Assembly: GCA_900074885.1 (NCBI GenBank)
Contig: FJUW01000002.1
Coordinates: 819,001 to 883,000 of the forward strand
DNA from: Rhynchosporium graminicola
Taxonomy: Eukaryota; Ascomycota; Leotiomycetes; Helotiales; Ploettnerulaceae
Length of the DNA stretch: 64,000 nt
Direction of reading: 5' to 3'
How positions within the stretch are numbered: the first letter of the stretch is position 1; each line of letters begins with the position of its first letter. A program made the translations under genes and the position numbers. Of the stretch, positions 13,089 through 24,714 are shown piece after piece. Below the pieces are notes generated by a model. That model did not search any database and was not told the DNA's origin. It saw only the letters and a list, made by a program, of their open reading frames with translations.

Positions 13089-16034
13089 TGTGTTATGGTG
13101 AATCGGAGCAATTCAAGGTCAGCTCGATGTAGACCAAAGGCGAAAGGGCATATCGACACTGTGATGTCTGTTATGTTAATGACCCTTCTGAATCCTCCAG
13201 ATCCCCGGGAGACTATGGTACGGATGTCTTACTGTGATCCAGTCTGTTATCTGGTACTTGGCTCGTGTAGTCCGTCTTATGCATGTAGTTCTGATGGCAG
13301 AGCGTATCTGTTCAGCGATTCACAAGGATGTACTTCACAACGAATGCTGCTAGTCAGAATATATCCATCTCTCTTCTGCCAAAGCTAACCTTCTTCCCTT
13401 CTATATTCGTTATATAAATACCACTGTGCCCACGTCCCTTCATCCTTAACAACACACAAGCAAATGTAAAGAAGCTTTGAGTACCCCTTGTTCCTTTCGT
13501 ATCATGGTTCTGAGATCATCTCTTGAGTACGAATGACTGAGTTTAGAACAATACATTTCCGATTTCCTGGAGTCTGTATGCAGGCTATTTATCAAACTCC
13601 CACGGTGTCCTGTGCATCGTGACATCTAGATCACATTCCACGATACTGAGTGCTGCCACCGAGCTATTTCTGTCAACGGGAATCCTGCTATCAGGACTCC
13701 TCACATCGCTATTGATTAACTAGTCCGCCAGAAGCATGTGATCTAGGCAACGTGGTAGCTATTGACTGAAGTGTTGTCATGGAGGTCCTCAGACTGAGTG
13801 CTGACTCTATCAAGGAAGTGATAGAAAACACACCACTCTGCTTTTGCACAAGAAAGGTTAGCAAAGAAAATCGAATAGACGATTTTTCGTTTCTTTTGCC
13901 GGAAAAGCTTCGTTCCACGGTTGAGGAAGGCTTGCAAGTCGCGCTGAAGAGAGATAATGAGTGAGATATCAAACGAGTGAATCACTACTGAAAGTGAATT
14001 TGAGGACAGCTTAGATGTTTAGACTTCTTTATAAGACTGTTTTTAAATAGTTATAGACAGCTTGTTATTTATTCCCTATATAAATACTTTGTTTAATGGG
14101 ATGTATGCAGGTAGTGCTGCAGCAAGCCAACAATATCACGTCAGGCGGATCTAGTAATGTCAACATTAGTCATGGATTTCGATACCGCTGTGCAAAGCTT
14201 ACCTCGTACGAAAATATATATAAACAGTGCCCCCGTATTATCAAGAGATCATCACATACAGAAAATAAAAAAACAAAAAAAACACTTCGTGTGGATGTGA
14301 GGAGGTCTTGCATGCACATTTTCAGCAAAACTTGCATTCCGAGAAGAAGAAAAGCTTTAGTAAGTGAATAAAAGTTAGTAAAAGGTTAAGTTCGTAGTGT
14401 GTATCTTGGGAATATGGTTGCTAGCGAGCTAAGTTATGAGTCTGTGACTGCTGCCAATAAACCCTCGGCTATCGTCTCGCCCATCGTTGCCAGCAAAAGT
14501 GGCCGTCGAGTTCATGACTCTGAATTCTTATTCGATTAAAGTTGTAGAGGGTTTTCGTGAGATTTCTAATAGTGATCAAGTGAATCTCGGAGTTCATTTT
14601 ACGATATTAAATAAATCGCATCGCGAGATGTTCTGGCTGTCACGTTTTCCTGTTCTGGAGGACGCGCCAAATGGAATTGGAAATTTATAGTTTGTGGCAG
14701 TGATCAGGCCTCGGTCTGCTTAATTCATCAATTCGTATTCAAATTGTATCAGATAAATAGCAGGTCTATAATTACCTAGGTGAAGACATTTATAGCCCGG
14801 ATGACTCGTATAGCTAAAGCAAATAGGATATAGGATGAATCGGATTTTCTCGATACAATACGTTCACGAAGTCAACAATCATAATGCTTCCGGCTTGATG
14901 GTCACAGACGATCCTTGCAAGCTCTGTCGTTTAACATACTTCCTATGAGTCTGCATGACATTAACTTAGAGGGCTAGCTAATAATAAACGAGCTCGACCT
15001 TTTCAATATAACTCTTGCATAACATTTGCTTTAGATATTTCCAGTCCGATAGCAAAATGTATCAGATGTTTTAGTCTCAAGAGGGAGGGGATTAGAATAG
15101 ATTTGAATTGATAAATGACTTGTAATTAAATTCGTGGTTGAAAGGCATTACTTGGGAATGCCGACGACTACTATGGTGCTATATTCCTACTACCCAACCC
15201 AACTTCAGCCCTGGCCTCACAGGCCTCTCATCAGATCGGCCGAGTCGAACATGGGTTTGCGCAGCGAAGTATTCTCTTAAGCCCAAGACATTTCTATTAC
15301 TACCATGAATATTCAATTTAGGCGTTAAACCTCGGATTCTTCCCGATTGCGACCACGATATCCCATATCTCCTAGGAACTGATTTATTAGCTAGGACCCC
15401 CGTCATATTTCCCGATGCGTCTTTTAAGCGCCGACGCGGACTCGTATGAGAGCTCCAGGGCTCCTCGTTACTCGTCCTATGTCTATGTTCTGTGACCAGT
15501 TACTTCCTTTTTCGAACACTGAAGTGTTAGCCATGGTTTGTTTAAACTTCGAAAACCTATTGAAAGGGAAAAGGCTAACTATATCTTTAAGTATAAGTAG
15601 AGTAAGAAGATAACTAATTCTAGAATACCATCTACACTAAAGAGATTTAAGTACTAAATCAGAAAATGTTGCTTGCTAGTCTATGCAAACGAAAAAATAA
15701 ATTAATTCAAATTCGATAGTGATATTCTGTAACTTGTACTTGTATCAAAACTTTCAATTGTGCATCTACATGTATGTATGCTCAACGGCCCGCTGCTGTG
15801 CTCTCACTTCACTTCATCGGGAGGTTCTGTACGGAACACGCACTTCCGTAATTCATATGGAAAATCGAAGGAAAGCACTTTCCCCGCATTTCTGCAGCCA
15901 ACTCATGCCATACCTCAATTCCAAATTACCAGGGTTTGCCAAATACGGAAACTACGAAAACGATTCTACATTCGCGGATGCATAAGTGTCCCTTTCTAGA
16001 ACCTTGGGAGATATACTGAACGAAGCTCTCGGAA
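13089..16034. other. AT-rich gene-poor island
   Basis: Nearly 3 kb of AT-rich DNA. A 61-codon frame at 13779-13964 (plus) has protein-like composition but no context, and the other frames look random. There are no terminal repeats, transposase motifs or long tandem repeats that I can see. It could be heavily mutated transposon DNA, but that is inference. Confidence 0.45.
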
Positions 16035-16644
16035 ATGCCGTCTAGTAAGGACCGACTCTACGTAGCTCTCTACGCTCGTAGTGGGCCCCCAAGAATGCCA
16101 GGCGGGGAGGACAAGTACATATATCCAGAAGCTAGACATAGTTCTTAGCTACTGTAACAGTCATAGGTATCATTGGTCATTGATTGTCGGCCCAAAAACC
16201 GAATCGCCAAGCGCAATCGGTACACGGTACCACGCGAAAGAAACGATGAAGAATGTTGATGGGGCTATAAAGAATGTTTGGGTGTTCGAGGAACGGCAGA
16301 TGTCTCTTCTGCCAACATCTGCGATTCTTGTCCGGATAATGATTGGCAAGGTTACTGATAAAACACGACTCCAGGAGGCATTTGCTAAAACCCCTATACG
16401 CGCAGGGCTTGAAGGATACAGTAATTGGAACTGTGTATTTTGGCTTGAAGAAGCACTGAGCCGGGGGGCTCAAGACGGCAAGGCGTTGGGAAAATGTCAT
16501 ACTGATTGGACATATGTGAAGGATACTGCCATGTGGTACGTGGCAAAGAAAGCTGCTGATCATCGATTTGATGGGAACGGGAATTTTGATAATAGCAAAG
16601 TACCAACATGGGATATCCTAGAGGGGAAAGAAGTAATTGCTTAA
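16035..16644 (+). CDS. Fungal DUF6914-type protein
   Basis: Two exons (16035-16114 and 16167-16644; 52-nt intron, AA|GTACAT...CATAG) give 185 codons. The join makes MPGGEDKYHWSLIVGPKTE, and the upstream part (MPSSKDRLYVALYARSGPPR) matches the usual N-terminus of this fungal family. Typical features follow: KVTDKTRLQ, the NWNCVFWLEEAL block, and a histidine/tryptophan-rich centre. Without the intron the frame would start at a GTG, so the spliced model is preferred. The family has no established function. The gene ends 20 bp from the convergent phosphotransferase-like gene. Confidence 0.75.
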
Positions 16645-16664
16645 AAGGCAATAGTAGGAGACAA

Positions 16665-17528
16665 CTAAATTTCCCCAAAGTACCTACGCCGTAGTATGTC
16701 TATCCTCAATTCCTCCTCACATGGATCCAAAAACTTGTGAACTTCTTTCTGCCAGAACAGGTTCTGGGGGTTTGCATGCCATGCCGTTGTGTATTCCCAA
16801 TAATAAGGCATCCACCCCGCAGTTTCCCAGTCGATAATAGCCACTACTTTGTCACCGCGGAGAAGTACGTTGAAGCTGCTCAAATCCCCATGAGTGAGGA
16901 TTGGTGGTTGCATTATAGACTCATGGAACGCGACTATGCTTTGGAGATCCGAAATAACAGCAGGACCGGGTGAGCTATGGGTTTGTGCTTCAAGAGAACG
17001 GGTTGTAACATTATTCCTCAGTGCAAGTTGGAAGTCGTAGATGGATTTGAAAGGTCCCCATGATGACGTTTGGGGCAATCTAAAATCGTGGATTGGACCG
17101 CCCTGTAAATTGGAGATAGCTTTGGATTTTGAAGGTATAGATCGGAGTTCGTCAATCATTTCCTTGAGTTGGTTGAAAATTGATGCCTTCGATGTGTCCG
17201 ATAGCGAAGGCCATCTCTTTGCTATAGTCTCGCCACGAATCCTTTCCATAAGTATGTAGGTTTTGCCGCGGGATGTGAAAGCATGATATACTTTGGGTAC
17301 TGGAATAGAGGTATGTTCTGCAATGAATCGAAGTGTATCTGCCTCCGAGAGGGTGACAAACTCTCCAAATTTGATGCAGAAGTTGGAAAAGAATATGGCA
17401 CCACTAGGATGTGCAAATGCTTGGCTGAGGTATTGCTGAGTTACTAGTTTCGAGACTAATACCGTGAAGAGTTGCAATGCTTGCGTTCTCAGATGCGATC
17501 CAAAGTTACGGTTTCCAATCCCAGCCAT
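16665..17528 (-). CDS. Kinase-fold phosphotransferase (APH family)
   Basis: A single exon of 287 codons starting at ATG 17528. It belongs to the protein-kinase-like APH (phosphotransferase enzyme) family, common in ascomycetes and mostly of unknown substrate. Visible motifs are an N-lobe segment PVPKVYHAF, the hinge YILMERIRGETI (residues 91-102), the catalytic loop HGDLSSFN (213-220: Asp as base, Asn for metal) and IDWETAG (232-238) as the metal-binding Asp. Fungal members are not known to be antibiotic-resistance enzymes, so the name should not be read that way. It is tail to tail with the DUF6914 gene and appears intact. Confidence 0.85.
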   Translation of the reverse strand: MAGIGNRNFGSHLRTQALQLFTVLVSKLVTQQYLSQAFAHPSGAIFFSNFCIKFGEFVTLSEADTLRFIAEHTSIPVPKVYHAFTSRGKTYILMERIRGETIAKRWPSLSDTSKASIFNQLKEMIDELRSIPSKSKAISNLQGGPIHDFRLPQTSSWGPFKSIYDFQLALRNNVTTRSLEAQTHSSPGPAVISDLQSIVAFHESIMQPPILTHGDLSSFNVLLRGDKVVAIIDWETAGWMPYYWEYTTAWHANPQNLFWQKEVHKFLDPCEEELRIDILRRRYFGEI

Positions 17529-17862
17529 GTTATAACGGACGTATGTTTACATCGTTCCAGGCTGGAAGGAATACCTCAATCACGTGAGACCAGCGCATCA
17601 ACTATACTCCGACGCTTACCGGATCGAATCAGCTCCGGAGTATTTAGAACTCGTCTGAAAACTGTCATCCGTGACTGCCTCATCACCAGTCAAGTGTCTC
17701 CTGTCATGACAGAACCTCGACCCAAATATCTTGTCTTGAGCACTAATAAGTGATAACCGCTCGCATGGCAAGCGGCAACCTCCATATTCAGCCAAAAAGC
17801 TCAATTCCGCTACATCTTATTGCCACGGCCTTTGCCGATGCTCAGTCCCCGGCTACAGCAAA
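17529..17862. other. Short divergent intergenic region
   Basis: About 330 bp between the phosphotransferase-like gene (minus) and the 88-codon gene (plus). It presumably holds both promoters; I see no defined element. Confidence 0.5.
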
Positions 17863-18202
17863 ATGGCCAAAATCCTGCCAGGCTATTTTAGAATTGTATG
17901 TAAAGGAGCATTAAAAAAGCTCTGCAACAATGCTCCGATTTCTTTACTCTCATGGTAAGACAGATTAGCGCGACGTCTCCGGAACACGATATTATAAGAC
18001 AGCCCCCGAGGTCAAGAAAACTGGCGGAAAAGTGTTCACACTCCAAGGTGGTCAGGAATACACGTTACCTGTAGACCCATCAGCGCACGTTGCGATTCCC
18101 TTGGGGTCCAGCGGGTATCCTACGGTCGAGGTGACAGTTATGAACCAAGGGTCGCTGGTGTATTTGAGAGGGAACCCCGTGCTGAAGTGCAAAGCCTCAT
18201 AG
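17863..18202 (+). CDS. Small hypothetical protein, 88 codons, one intron
   Basis: An ATG at 17863 opens 11 codons (MAKILPGYFRI) followed by a 73-nt intron with a strong GTATGT donor and GATTAG acceptor (17896-17968). Exon 2 (17969-18202) then runs RDVSGTRYYKTAPEVKK...KCKAS to TAG. Exon 2 has biased, protein-like composition (repeated GG, VEVTV, PVDPS) and no stop. There is no signal peptide and no known domain. The intron also contains an in-frame ATG, so exon 1 could be wrong and the true start could lie further upstream. Confidence 0.5.
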
Positions 18203-18376
18203 TCACAGGCGATTCTCGCAAAGTTTGCAGTTATTTGGACTTGAACAGAGTTCGCGTGGTATTATTCTTGAGGCACAACTAATGACAATTAAAAAAAGCC
18301 CCCCTAGCGAATCTCCCAATGTGAGATACTGGGGGGGGGGGCATCATTCCTAAATTAGGAATCTTACACTTGCTTT

Positions 18377-19070
18377 CTAAGCTGTTGCAGGACGATATTT
18401 ATAGCGATAAAAAAGCAAGATCAATTTGTCTTCACTTTCTTTTCTTCTACAGTATTCACCCGCGGGGAACAGTTCTCGAGAGCAGGGCGGGTGATTTATA
18501 CCACTAAACCAGTCGCCCGGCTGCAACATAAGTGTTTTGTTTGAATATATAAACAGTTGTTGGGCTGACGAAACCCTTTGTGCTTCAATACTGCAGCACG
18601 CACCGATGATATCTTGCCCAAGCGCCCAGTTTGCTTGGCCAATGTTATAGCTTTCTAGGTACTTCCAGGCAGCACAACCCAGCCGCATATCTTCTGCAGC
18701 TTTACGGCATGTCTTTCTGTACAAAGCTCTGATCGATTTACAGTATCGTTTGAGCCTTTGTTTACATCGCAGGAGCTAGAGTCGTAAGCGACAACGGCTA
18801 TTCCATATTCGAATGTGAATTTTACGCAGGCAAGTCAATGGATCCATGAATAGCACCTTATGTCTAATTAAAAGAACACGACAAAAACAGGGCCGCCATA
18901 AACCTCGCATTCTGTGAGGTTCTATCACTGCAGTACACACCAATGATCACTGTCCATAAGCGCCACTTCTCTTGGCAAATACCGTGGTCTTTTATCTTCA
19001 GCCAGCACGGCTTAGTCGCACTTCCGTCGCAGCCATATGTCAAATGATAAACTTGCCAGCCGCATTGATC
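18377..19070 (-). pseudogene. Relic coding sequence with a duplicated Cys/Trp-rich motif
   Basis: On the minus strand two diverged copies of one motif lie about 340 bp apart. Copy B (near 19060-18930) reads CWLKIKDHGICQEKW...IIGVYCS. Copy A (near 18700-18590) reads CAAWKYLESYNIGQANW...IIGACCS. Between them a further protein-like piece (FTFEYGIAVVAYDSSSCD) leads into copy A only after a frame change near 18730. Stops and frame changes make an intact gene unlikely, although a 115-codon frame (18724-18377) remains open. Cysteine spacing hints at a small secreted protein family; identity unknown. Confidence 0.4.
18491..18518 (-). other. tRNA 5'-half fragment
   Basis: The sequence GGGCGACTGGTTTAGTGG continuing TATAA (minus strand, from 18518) matches the start of the tRNA gene at 37938 over 23 nt with one mismatch, including the A box. 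Downstream there is an inverted repeat (CACCCGC/GCGGGTG) but no T arm or B box. It therefore reads as a broken tRNA copy inside the relic region. Confidence 0.5.
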
Positions 19071-19145
19071 TTAGTGTAAACTCTCCCTCAATTCCCGCTC
19101 CCACGGTTGCACTACGAAGCGAGCTGTCTACACGTTACTTCGATC

Positions 19146-20990
19146 ATGGCAGTCGCCAGCTCTTCACTAGTCGCAACGGCTGTGAGTTCAGCACCTGAAC
19201 CAAGACTAGCACCCTCGAAAGACGACGTCTCATAGTTTAGCCCCCGATCCAAAGTCAACCCTTCAAGCCATGGCTGGGAGAATCGATGGACCTTATATCT
19301 CATATCTGAAATCACTCCTGACGTGAGTCAAAAAGCAGACATCAAATGGTCACTTGAATCACAAGGATCGGACCAGACAAAACTTTTCGTTTGTAGATGA
19401 CGAGGGAGCTCACAGCATAACCAGCCCCAAGATCTTGTTGCACAAGCAGCAGAATCAAGACGAAATCGGAGACTCGGCATCTGCGTTATTGAAAATATAC
19501 TAGCCGAGTTCCTTGAAGTGAAGGGTACCGAATGGAGTGTCGACCATAAGTTCTTCCTGGGAAATGCCAGTAATCCTAACAAGGCCGATCTTTGGAATAA
19601 GGATGACTAGTATTGGTCTGTGCGAGATAAAACGAAGGGTACATCGTCTAGAGAGATGGAGTTGGGAGAGTTGAAATTTCGGGATGGTCAGCATAGAAAT
19701 TCAAATGGCGTTGTGGAGTATCGCGATGATATACCACACCTTCCTCGGAAGCCTTGAAGGAGTTGTCATCTACTTCAAATTTCATCCATCGCCACCGCCT
19801 GAAGGATGAGAAATGGGGCTGCATTTGAGCACTCGGATATCCTACTGCCGTCCTGACATGTGGATGTGTTAGTAATCAGTTTTGATGAGCTTCAATATCC
19901 TAAATAACGATCTTTGTCTTCAGATCTATTCCTCGTGGATGCACCTACTAAGGTGCCTGCGTTTTTAAATCGCCCAAATTACCCCATGGTACCTACCATG
20001 AGATTCATGTATTCTGATAACAGGGGAGGGGTCAAGATCCCTCGTCTTCTATCGGCCCCTGAAATACCTTACAGCATTTTTGAAAGCCTCAAAATTTTCT
20101 GCCAGCACAGATGGCACTCCCGTATCCTGTTTGTTAACGCAGCATGGACACAGAAGGATAGATATCTAATCGACCCCAGTCAAAAGATACTGCCTTGCCA
20201 TCCCATGGCATACATGCTAGCAAGCTGTTTACGGAAGGAAAATCTTAGGTATCTTGGCAAGGAAATCAAGCGGATCAGCTTCAAGGAACTTCGAAACCTA
20301 AATCTTGGAACCAATTCGGAACTTCACGTTAGACGAGAGGATCTTGCAGCCGTCAAAGAAGGATTACTTGACACGAGAAGGTACGTCCCGTCAGATGTTA
20401 CGGAATTCTTTGCACACCATCCGGAGACAAATGAACTGATCATTGGGAGAATCATCAGAACAGAAAGCTGGGAAGCTCTCATTGAGGAAGCTGCAAGACT
20501 CGAGGTGTTCCTGACGGAGAAATGTCATTTGTTCATGAGATCTGTCAGCGCTCAGGACAGGCGATTGGGTATCGAGCAATCTCGTCGCTCAAGTCAGCTC
20601 ACGCTCCTGGCTCTGATCTATGTGCCTCTCTCATTCATCACTGGGAGATTCGAAATGAATGTCTAGCAGATCAACAATTTTGGATTGAACAAATGGGTGT
20701 GCTTCGTTATCTTGGTTCCTATGATCTTGTTGACTGTCCTGATCTTCTTGGCTGTCAAGTACTACGAGAGCAGGAAAGATTCGAAGGAGAAGAACGCCGA
20801 CTCTTCAGCTGTTTTGGAATCTGCTCTCTGTGCCTACTCAGTTCAAAATAGATCAGAGATAAATTCCACGTCAAAACTCGCTTCAAATGAAGACTTTGAA
20901 GTCTTCCATGAAATCAACCCAGTCATTACAATAATTTCGTTAAGGAGTAGTTTTATCAGCTGTTATAATCTTGACATTAATAATCGGTAA
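19146..20990 (+). pseudogene. CorA-like Mg2+ transporter pseudogene
   Basis: One reading frame from ATG 19146 codes for a fungal CorA-like protein (HGWENRWTLYLISEITPD, RRLGICVIENILAEFLEV, FFLGNASNPNKADLW) but is broken by in-frame stops at 19233, 19398, 19608 and 19755. After a frame change between 19757 and 19855 the frame (STRISYCRPDMWM) splices over 19868-19923 into LFLVDAPTKV. It then runs through a long helical region to the membrane hairpin LTLLALIYVPLSFITG. Another stop (TAG 20664) follows at once, and the second membrane segment (CFVILVPMILLTVLIFLAV) lies beyond it in the same frame. The family signature GMN is changed to EMN. The TAG and TGA stops fit C-to-T changes of CAG or CGA codons. 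Confidence 0.8.
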
Positions 20991-22092
20991 CTCAAATAAA
21001 ATTTTGACGTGCCCAATGAAACAAGTCAGACGGGCACAACCAACAAAATTTAAATCGACTAATTTCTTCATCAGCATTTAGAAAGTCCGGACATCGATAA
21101 CTCCAATAGCAAAGCTGTATTGAATGATTATCTCCTATTAGACATCCCCAGCCTAGATATTGTGCTTGGAGAGGTCGTTTAAGAAACTTGAATATCATAA
21201 ATGAAGGAGAAGAGTATTCAGGATCAGAGGTACGCGAAATTGTATAGCAAATCTAAAACCTGTTGTAGCACACCACTCTTGATTACAGCCAGACACGCAC
21301 TCGCCCCAAGCCTCAGAGATACAGACGCAAATTGTTAAATATCACAGCACCGCAATTAATCAAGTGATACTATATATTCCAGAGCTCAGCTCGATCCTTT
21401 CACCAAAAAAACAAGTTAAACAGTCTCTCCCCCTTAACCAGATCACCATCACGAAGGCGATATCCCAATAATGTGTTTAATTGATGCTTACTTCTTCAAA
21501 AGCTCGTAACATATACACACACGAGGGCCAAGGCTTGAGATCTTGTCATACGATGAGGAAGAGGTGCTTTCATAATTTACACTTCATATCTCATTTCGTA
21601 GCAGGATCGAACCTACAAACGTATGGCAAGTGCACGCTACATTGTAGCTTACATCTTGAAGTCCTCATTTGACTTAGAGGTGCTTTGCATACCTATTAAA
21701 AATTTCGATCGAAATAGGCTCCAATGACAGGTTTGATTTCATGCTTCTTCAGTAGCTGTTATGAACAAACCTTCATGCTGCAGCTTAACCTTTCGCTTCC
21801 CTCTTCCATTCCTATAGTACAAAAATACAGCCTATTCTTTCCTTTCCACCAATTTTTGGTATCATATCCGCGTCTCATTCAAGACTTTCAATAAGAGCGA
21901 GACATTGACTGCATATCCCGTAACCATGACCATAACGCCGCTCCAAATGCACCATGCCAATATGCTTGCATCTAGCATGCACGCCTTGTGAAAGCAGAAA
22001 TCAACTATTGGAAGAAGACAGGAAGAACAAGCTAAAATACAAACACAGCGAAGAGGTTTTCGTCTCCTGCAGAACGAAGGAAGCAAATTTGA
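20991..22092. other. AT-rich intergenic region downstream of PTA1
   Basis: No credible coding frame. A B-box-like word near 21601-21617 has no supporting tRNA fold. The part nearest 22092 should be the PTA1 3' UTR. Confidence 0.5.
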
Positions 22093-24714
22093 TCATGCAG
22101 CAATTGGTACATCGTCATTGGCCGGCTTCGTCTCTTTAGGCAATGCGACGATCTCATCGATGACTTTGCCGCGATCGGTGAGACCTGGTCGCCATTTCGT
22201 GAAGAGCTTCACAACCATTGGTCTGGCGTCCTCATCTACTCGCTGTCAGTACCATGATCTCGTTATAACCAAAGCTCGACTGAGTGGGTGTAAGGCATGG
22301 AAAGTACTTACAAGTATCCCAAACGTCCTCCACAACATTGAGAACAAGTTCTCTGGCAGGCGGCCGATAAGCAACCAAGAATAGTAAACTCTGCAATGCC
22401 ATATTGACCGTCGCCGGGTTTCTACAAAGACTCTTCACGCGAGCCAGAACATCCAAGCTCAAGCCAGGAATCTCGCCTAGAAATTTAATAACCAGACCAC
22501 GATCCTGAGCATCAAGATACGGTACCATACCGTCCAAAACTTTAAGGACCCATTCTTCGTAATGCAATGATGTACTCTCCGATGCCCTCATTAGGATCTT
22601 GTCGTTATACCATTCTTCGCAGAGCCAGGTGAGAGCTGTGTCGAGACGTTTCCGGAAGTCCTCGAGGATGTATGCGCAGAGGTACTCTCGGATCTTAGTA
22701 GCGAGAAATGGGGAGACTGGACCGTCTACTTCTGACTTAATGAATTCTAAGCTTTCTAGTAGACCTGGGGCACGAGTTGCTAAGCGACTGAGAATGGTGA
22801 CCCATGCGTCGCGATCGTATGCACTGGCTGCGAGTCTGTTGATACCTGCTTTGGATTTCTTGCCTCTCTCTTCTAAGGACTTCATTACCTCGAACATTCT
22901 TGCAATTGTTACTTGGCCGACTGCATTGACTTGCTGAAGAGTCAATGCTGGAGGAGCAGGGAGTGTGAATAGTCCAAGAGCCACACTAGGCGCTATAACC
23001 GCCGTGTCTTCTGCAGGGGCACTGTCGAGCTTGTTAAGTATCTGCTCAGTGTCTTCCGCAGCATCGAAATCCGGCTCATAATCATCATCCTCATCCTCAA
23101 TACCCAATGAAGAAGTTGCTGGGTTTACGACGACAGGAGAAGCAGCTTCCATGATTTTGTATCTTTGACGGACGCCCTAAGAATGTCAGAAAAGAGATGA
23201 TTTCCTTTCATAGCAACAATCTTACCTCGACTGCTTGATTGAGCGTGTCTGCGTCGATTTTCTGCATGATAGTAATGCCGATCTTGAGGACCAGCTCTTC
23301 TGATAGCTGGGAAACATCGAAAGTCTTCAATGCCTCATCTGTAGTAACCGTGAAGAGCTCCGCAATAGTATGTGGACCGGGTGTTAAAGGTGGTACCTGA
23401 AACCTAGGCGCAATTCTCGGAATAGCAGCTCCCAGCTTCTGTCGTTTCGCTGCGTCTAGTCCATCTGTAGGTTCTATAGGTCCGCGTTTACGTGTTGATT
23501 CATCGAATATATCGGCTCTTGATCTCATCATCCGCTCGATATATTGATGCATCTTGCCTGCCAGAGGATGCTGCTGGTCACTACCTACTGTCAGCACTTC
23601 CTTGGCAAGAGTTTTGGCTGGCATACCGCTTGAGCACATGAAGAAGTAGGGATCTGGTAGTCTTTTCCATAGACTTGACCATGACACGGAGTCTGGGAGT
23701 CATCGGAGAGTTGGCTTGCTTCAATGGGTTGAAATTCAGGATGACAGTCAAGATTTTATTGGAGATATGGGGGCGGGCACGAATTAGAGTAGAGAGAGAA
23801 TTCAGAGTTGCATCAATAAGTACCGCGTCGCTGTTCATGTCAATTAGTGTTTGTGGAAAGAAATGAGAAAGAGTACTAACCTGCTATTCTCCTGGAAAAC
23901 GGACAAAATTCGATCCAACAGCCCAGAGGCTTCTGCTTCAAGATTCTTGGGAGGTATCAAAGGATGTGTTTGCGGTACCATAGAAAGAGAAACTTCCATA
24001 GGATCGCCGCGCTGTGGAAAGTAAGTGTCCGGCACTTCCAAAGATTTCACAATATCATGCATACCTTTGGGTCAGCAAGTGGTCCTGTGGTCTGTACAAG
24101 CACTACTCTCTGAGCGAATTTGATGCAGCATATTCGGATTCCAGGCGAAGCACCATCCCACATCCGCAAAATCCTTGATTTTATTGCCATCATTCGTTCC
24201 CAGGTTGTGCTGTCATAAGTGTTGTTGATTCTGGTCACGCATGCATGTTAGATTCCATTACAGTAAATCGACAGCGCAGACCTCATCACCAAGAATAAAC
24301 ATATATAGAGCAGTATATCAAAACAGCTGTGCATAGTCGGGAGATCTTCAAGATGCATGCAAAGATCGGGCAGGAAGCTACGTACATCCATCTGAACACC
24401 AAGGGATATACGCTCGCAGCAGTCTGCACAACATTCTTGACCACGGCCTGATCCTCCTGCGGATTCTCAATCATAGTCTTCAATGTCTCTAGGACAATTA
24501 AGCTCATGGTTTCTTTCTGGCTCGGCGACACAGAAGGACTAGCAAACGTCTCAGCCAGGAATTCGGAGACCCATCTTCGAAGCTCAACTCTTGCGCCCGG
24601 AGCTGCTATAGGGAGGATTCCTTGTACGACTTGTGGATAATGGACGGGATCTGTGAGGACAAGTCTGCGCGCGTTTTCGAGCTGCTTTATCTGGTCGTCG
24701 ACGGAAAATTCCAT
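22093..24714 (-). CDS. PTA1: mRNA cleavage and polyadenylation factor subunit Pta1 (symplekin)
   Basis: Pta1/symplekin is the HEAT-repeat scaffold of the cleavage and polyadenylation factor that forms mRNA 3' ends; it also bridges to Ssu72 and transcription termination. Seven exons (24714-24386, 24230-24065, 24011-23881, 23830-23627, 23580-23226, 23176-22312, 22235-22093) join to 730 codons, close to the usual length. Recognisable segments are the N-terminus MEFSVDDQIKQLENARRLVL, ERMMAIKSRILRMWD, RGDPMEVSLSMVPQTHP, KSMEKTTRSLL, IERMMRSRADIFDE, and a C-terminal helical domain ending KPANDDVPIAA. Intron 4 is only 46 nt; its GTAG acceptor gives the expected KRDQQHPLAGK join. The gene is divergent from COA3. 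Confidence 0.9.

Noticed and set aside
16081..16083. GTG start for the DUF6914 gene
   Set aside because: It is an artefact of reading through intron 1; the spliced model from ATG 16035 restores the conserved N-terminus.
21601..21617. B-box-like word GGTTCGATCC on the minus strand
   Set aside because: The T stem only closes with a six-base loop, and no acceptor stem, A box or T-run terminator is found around it.
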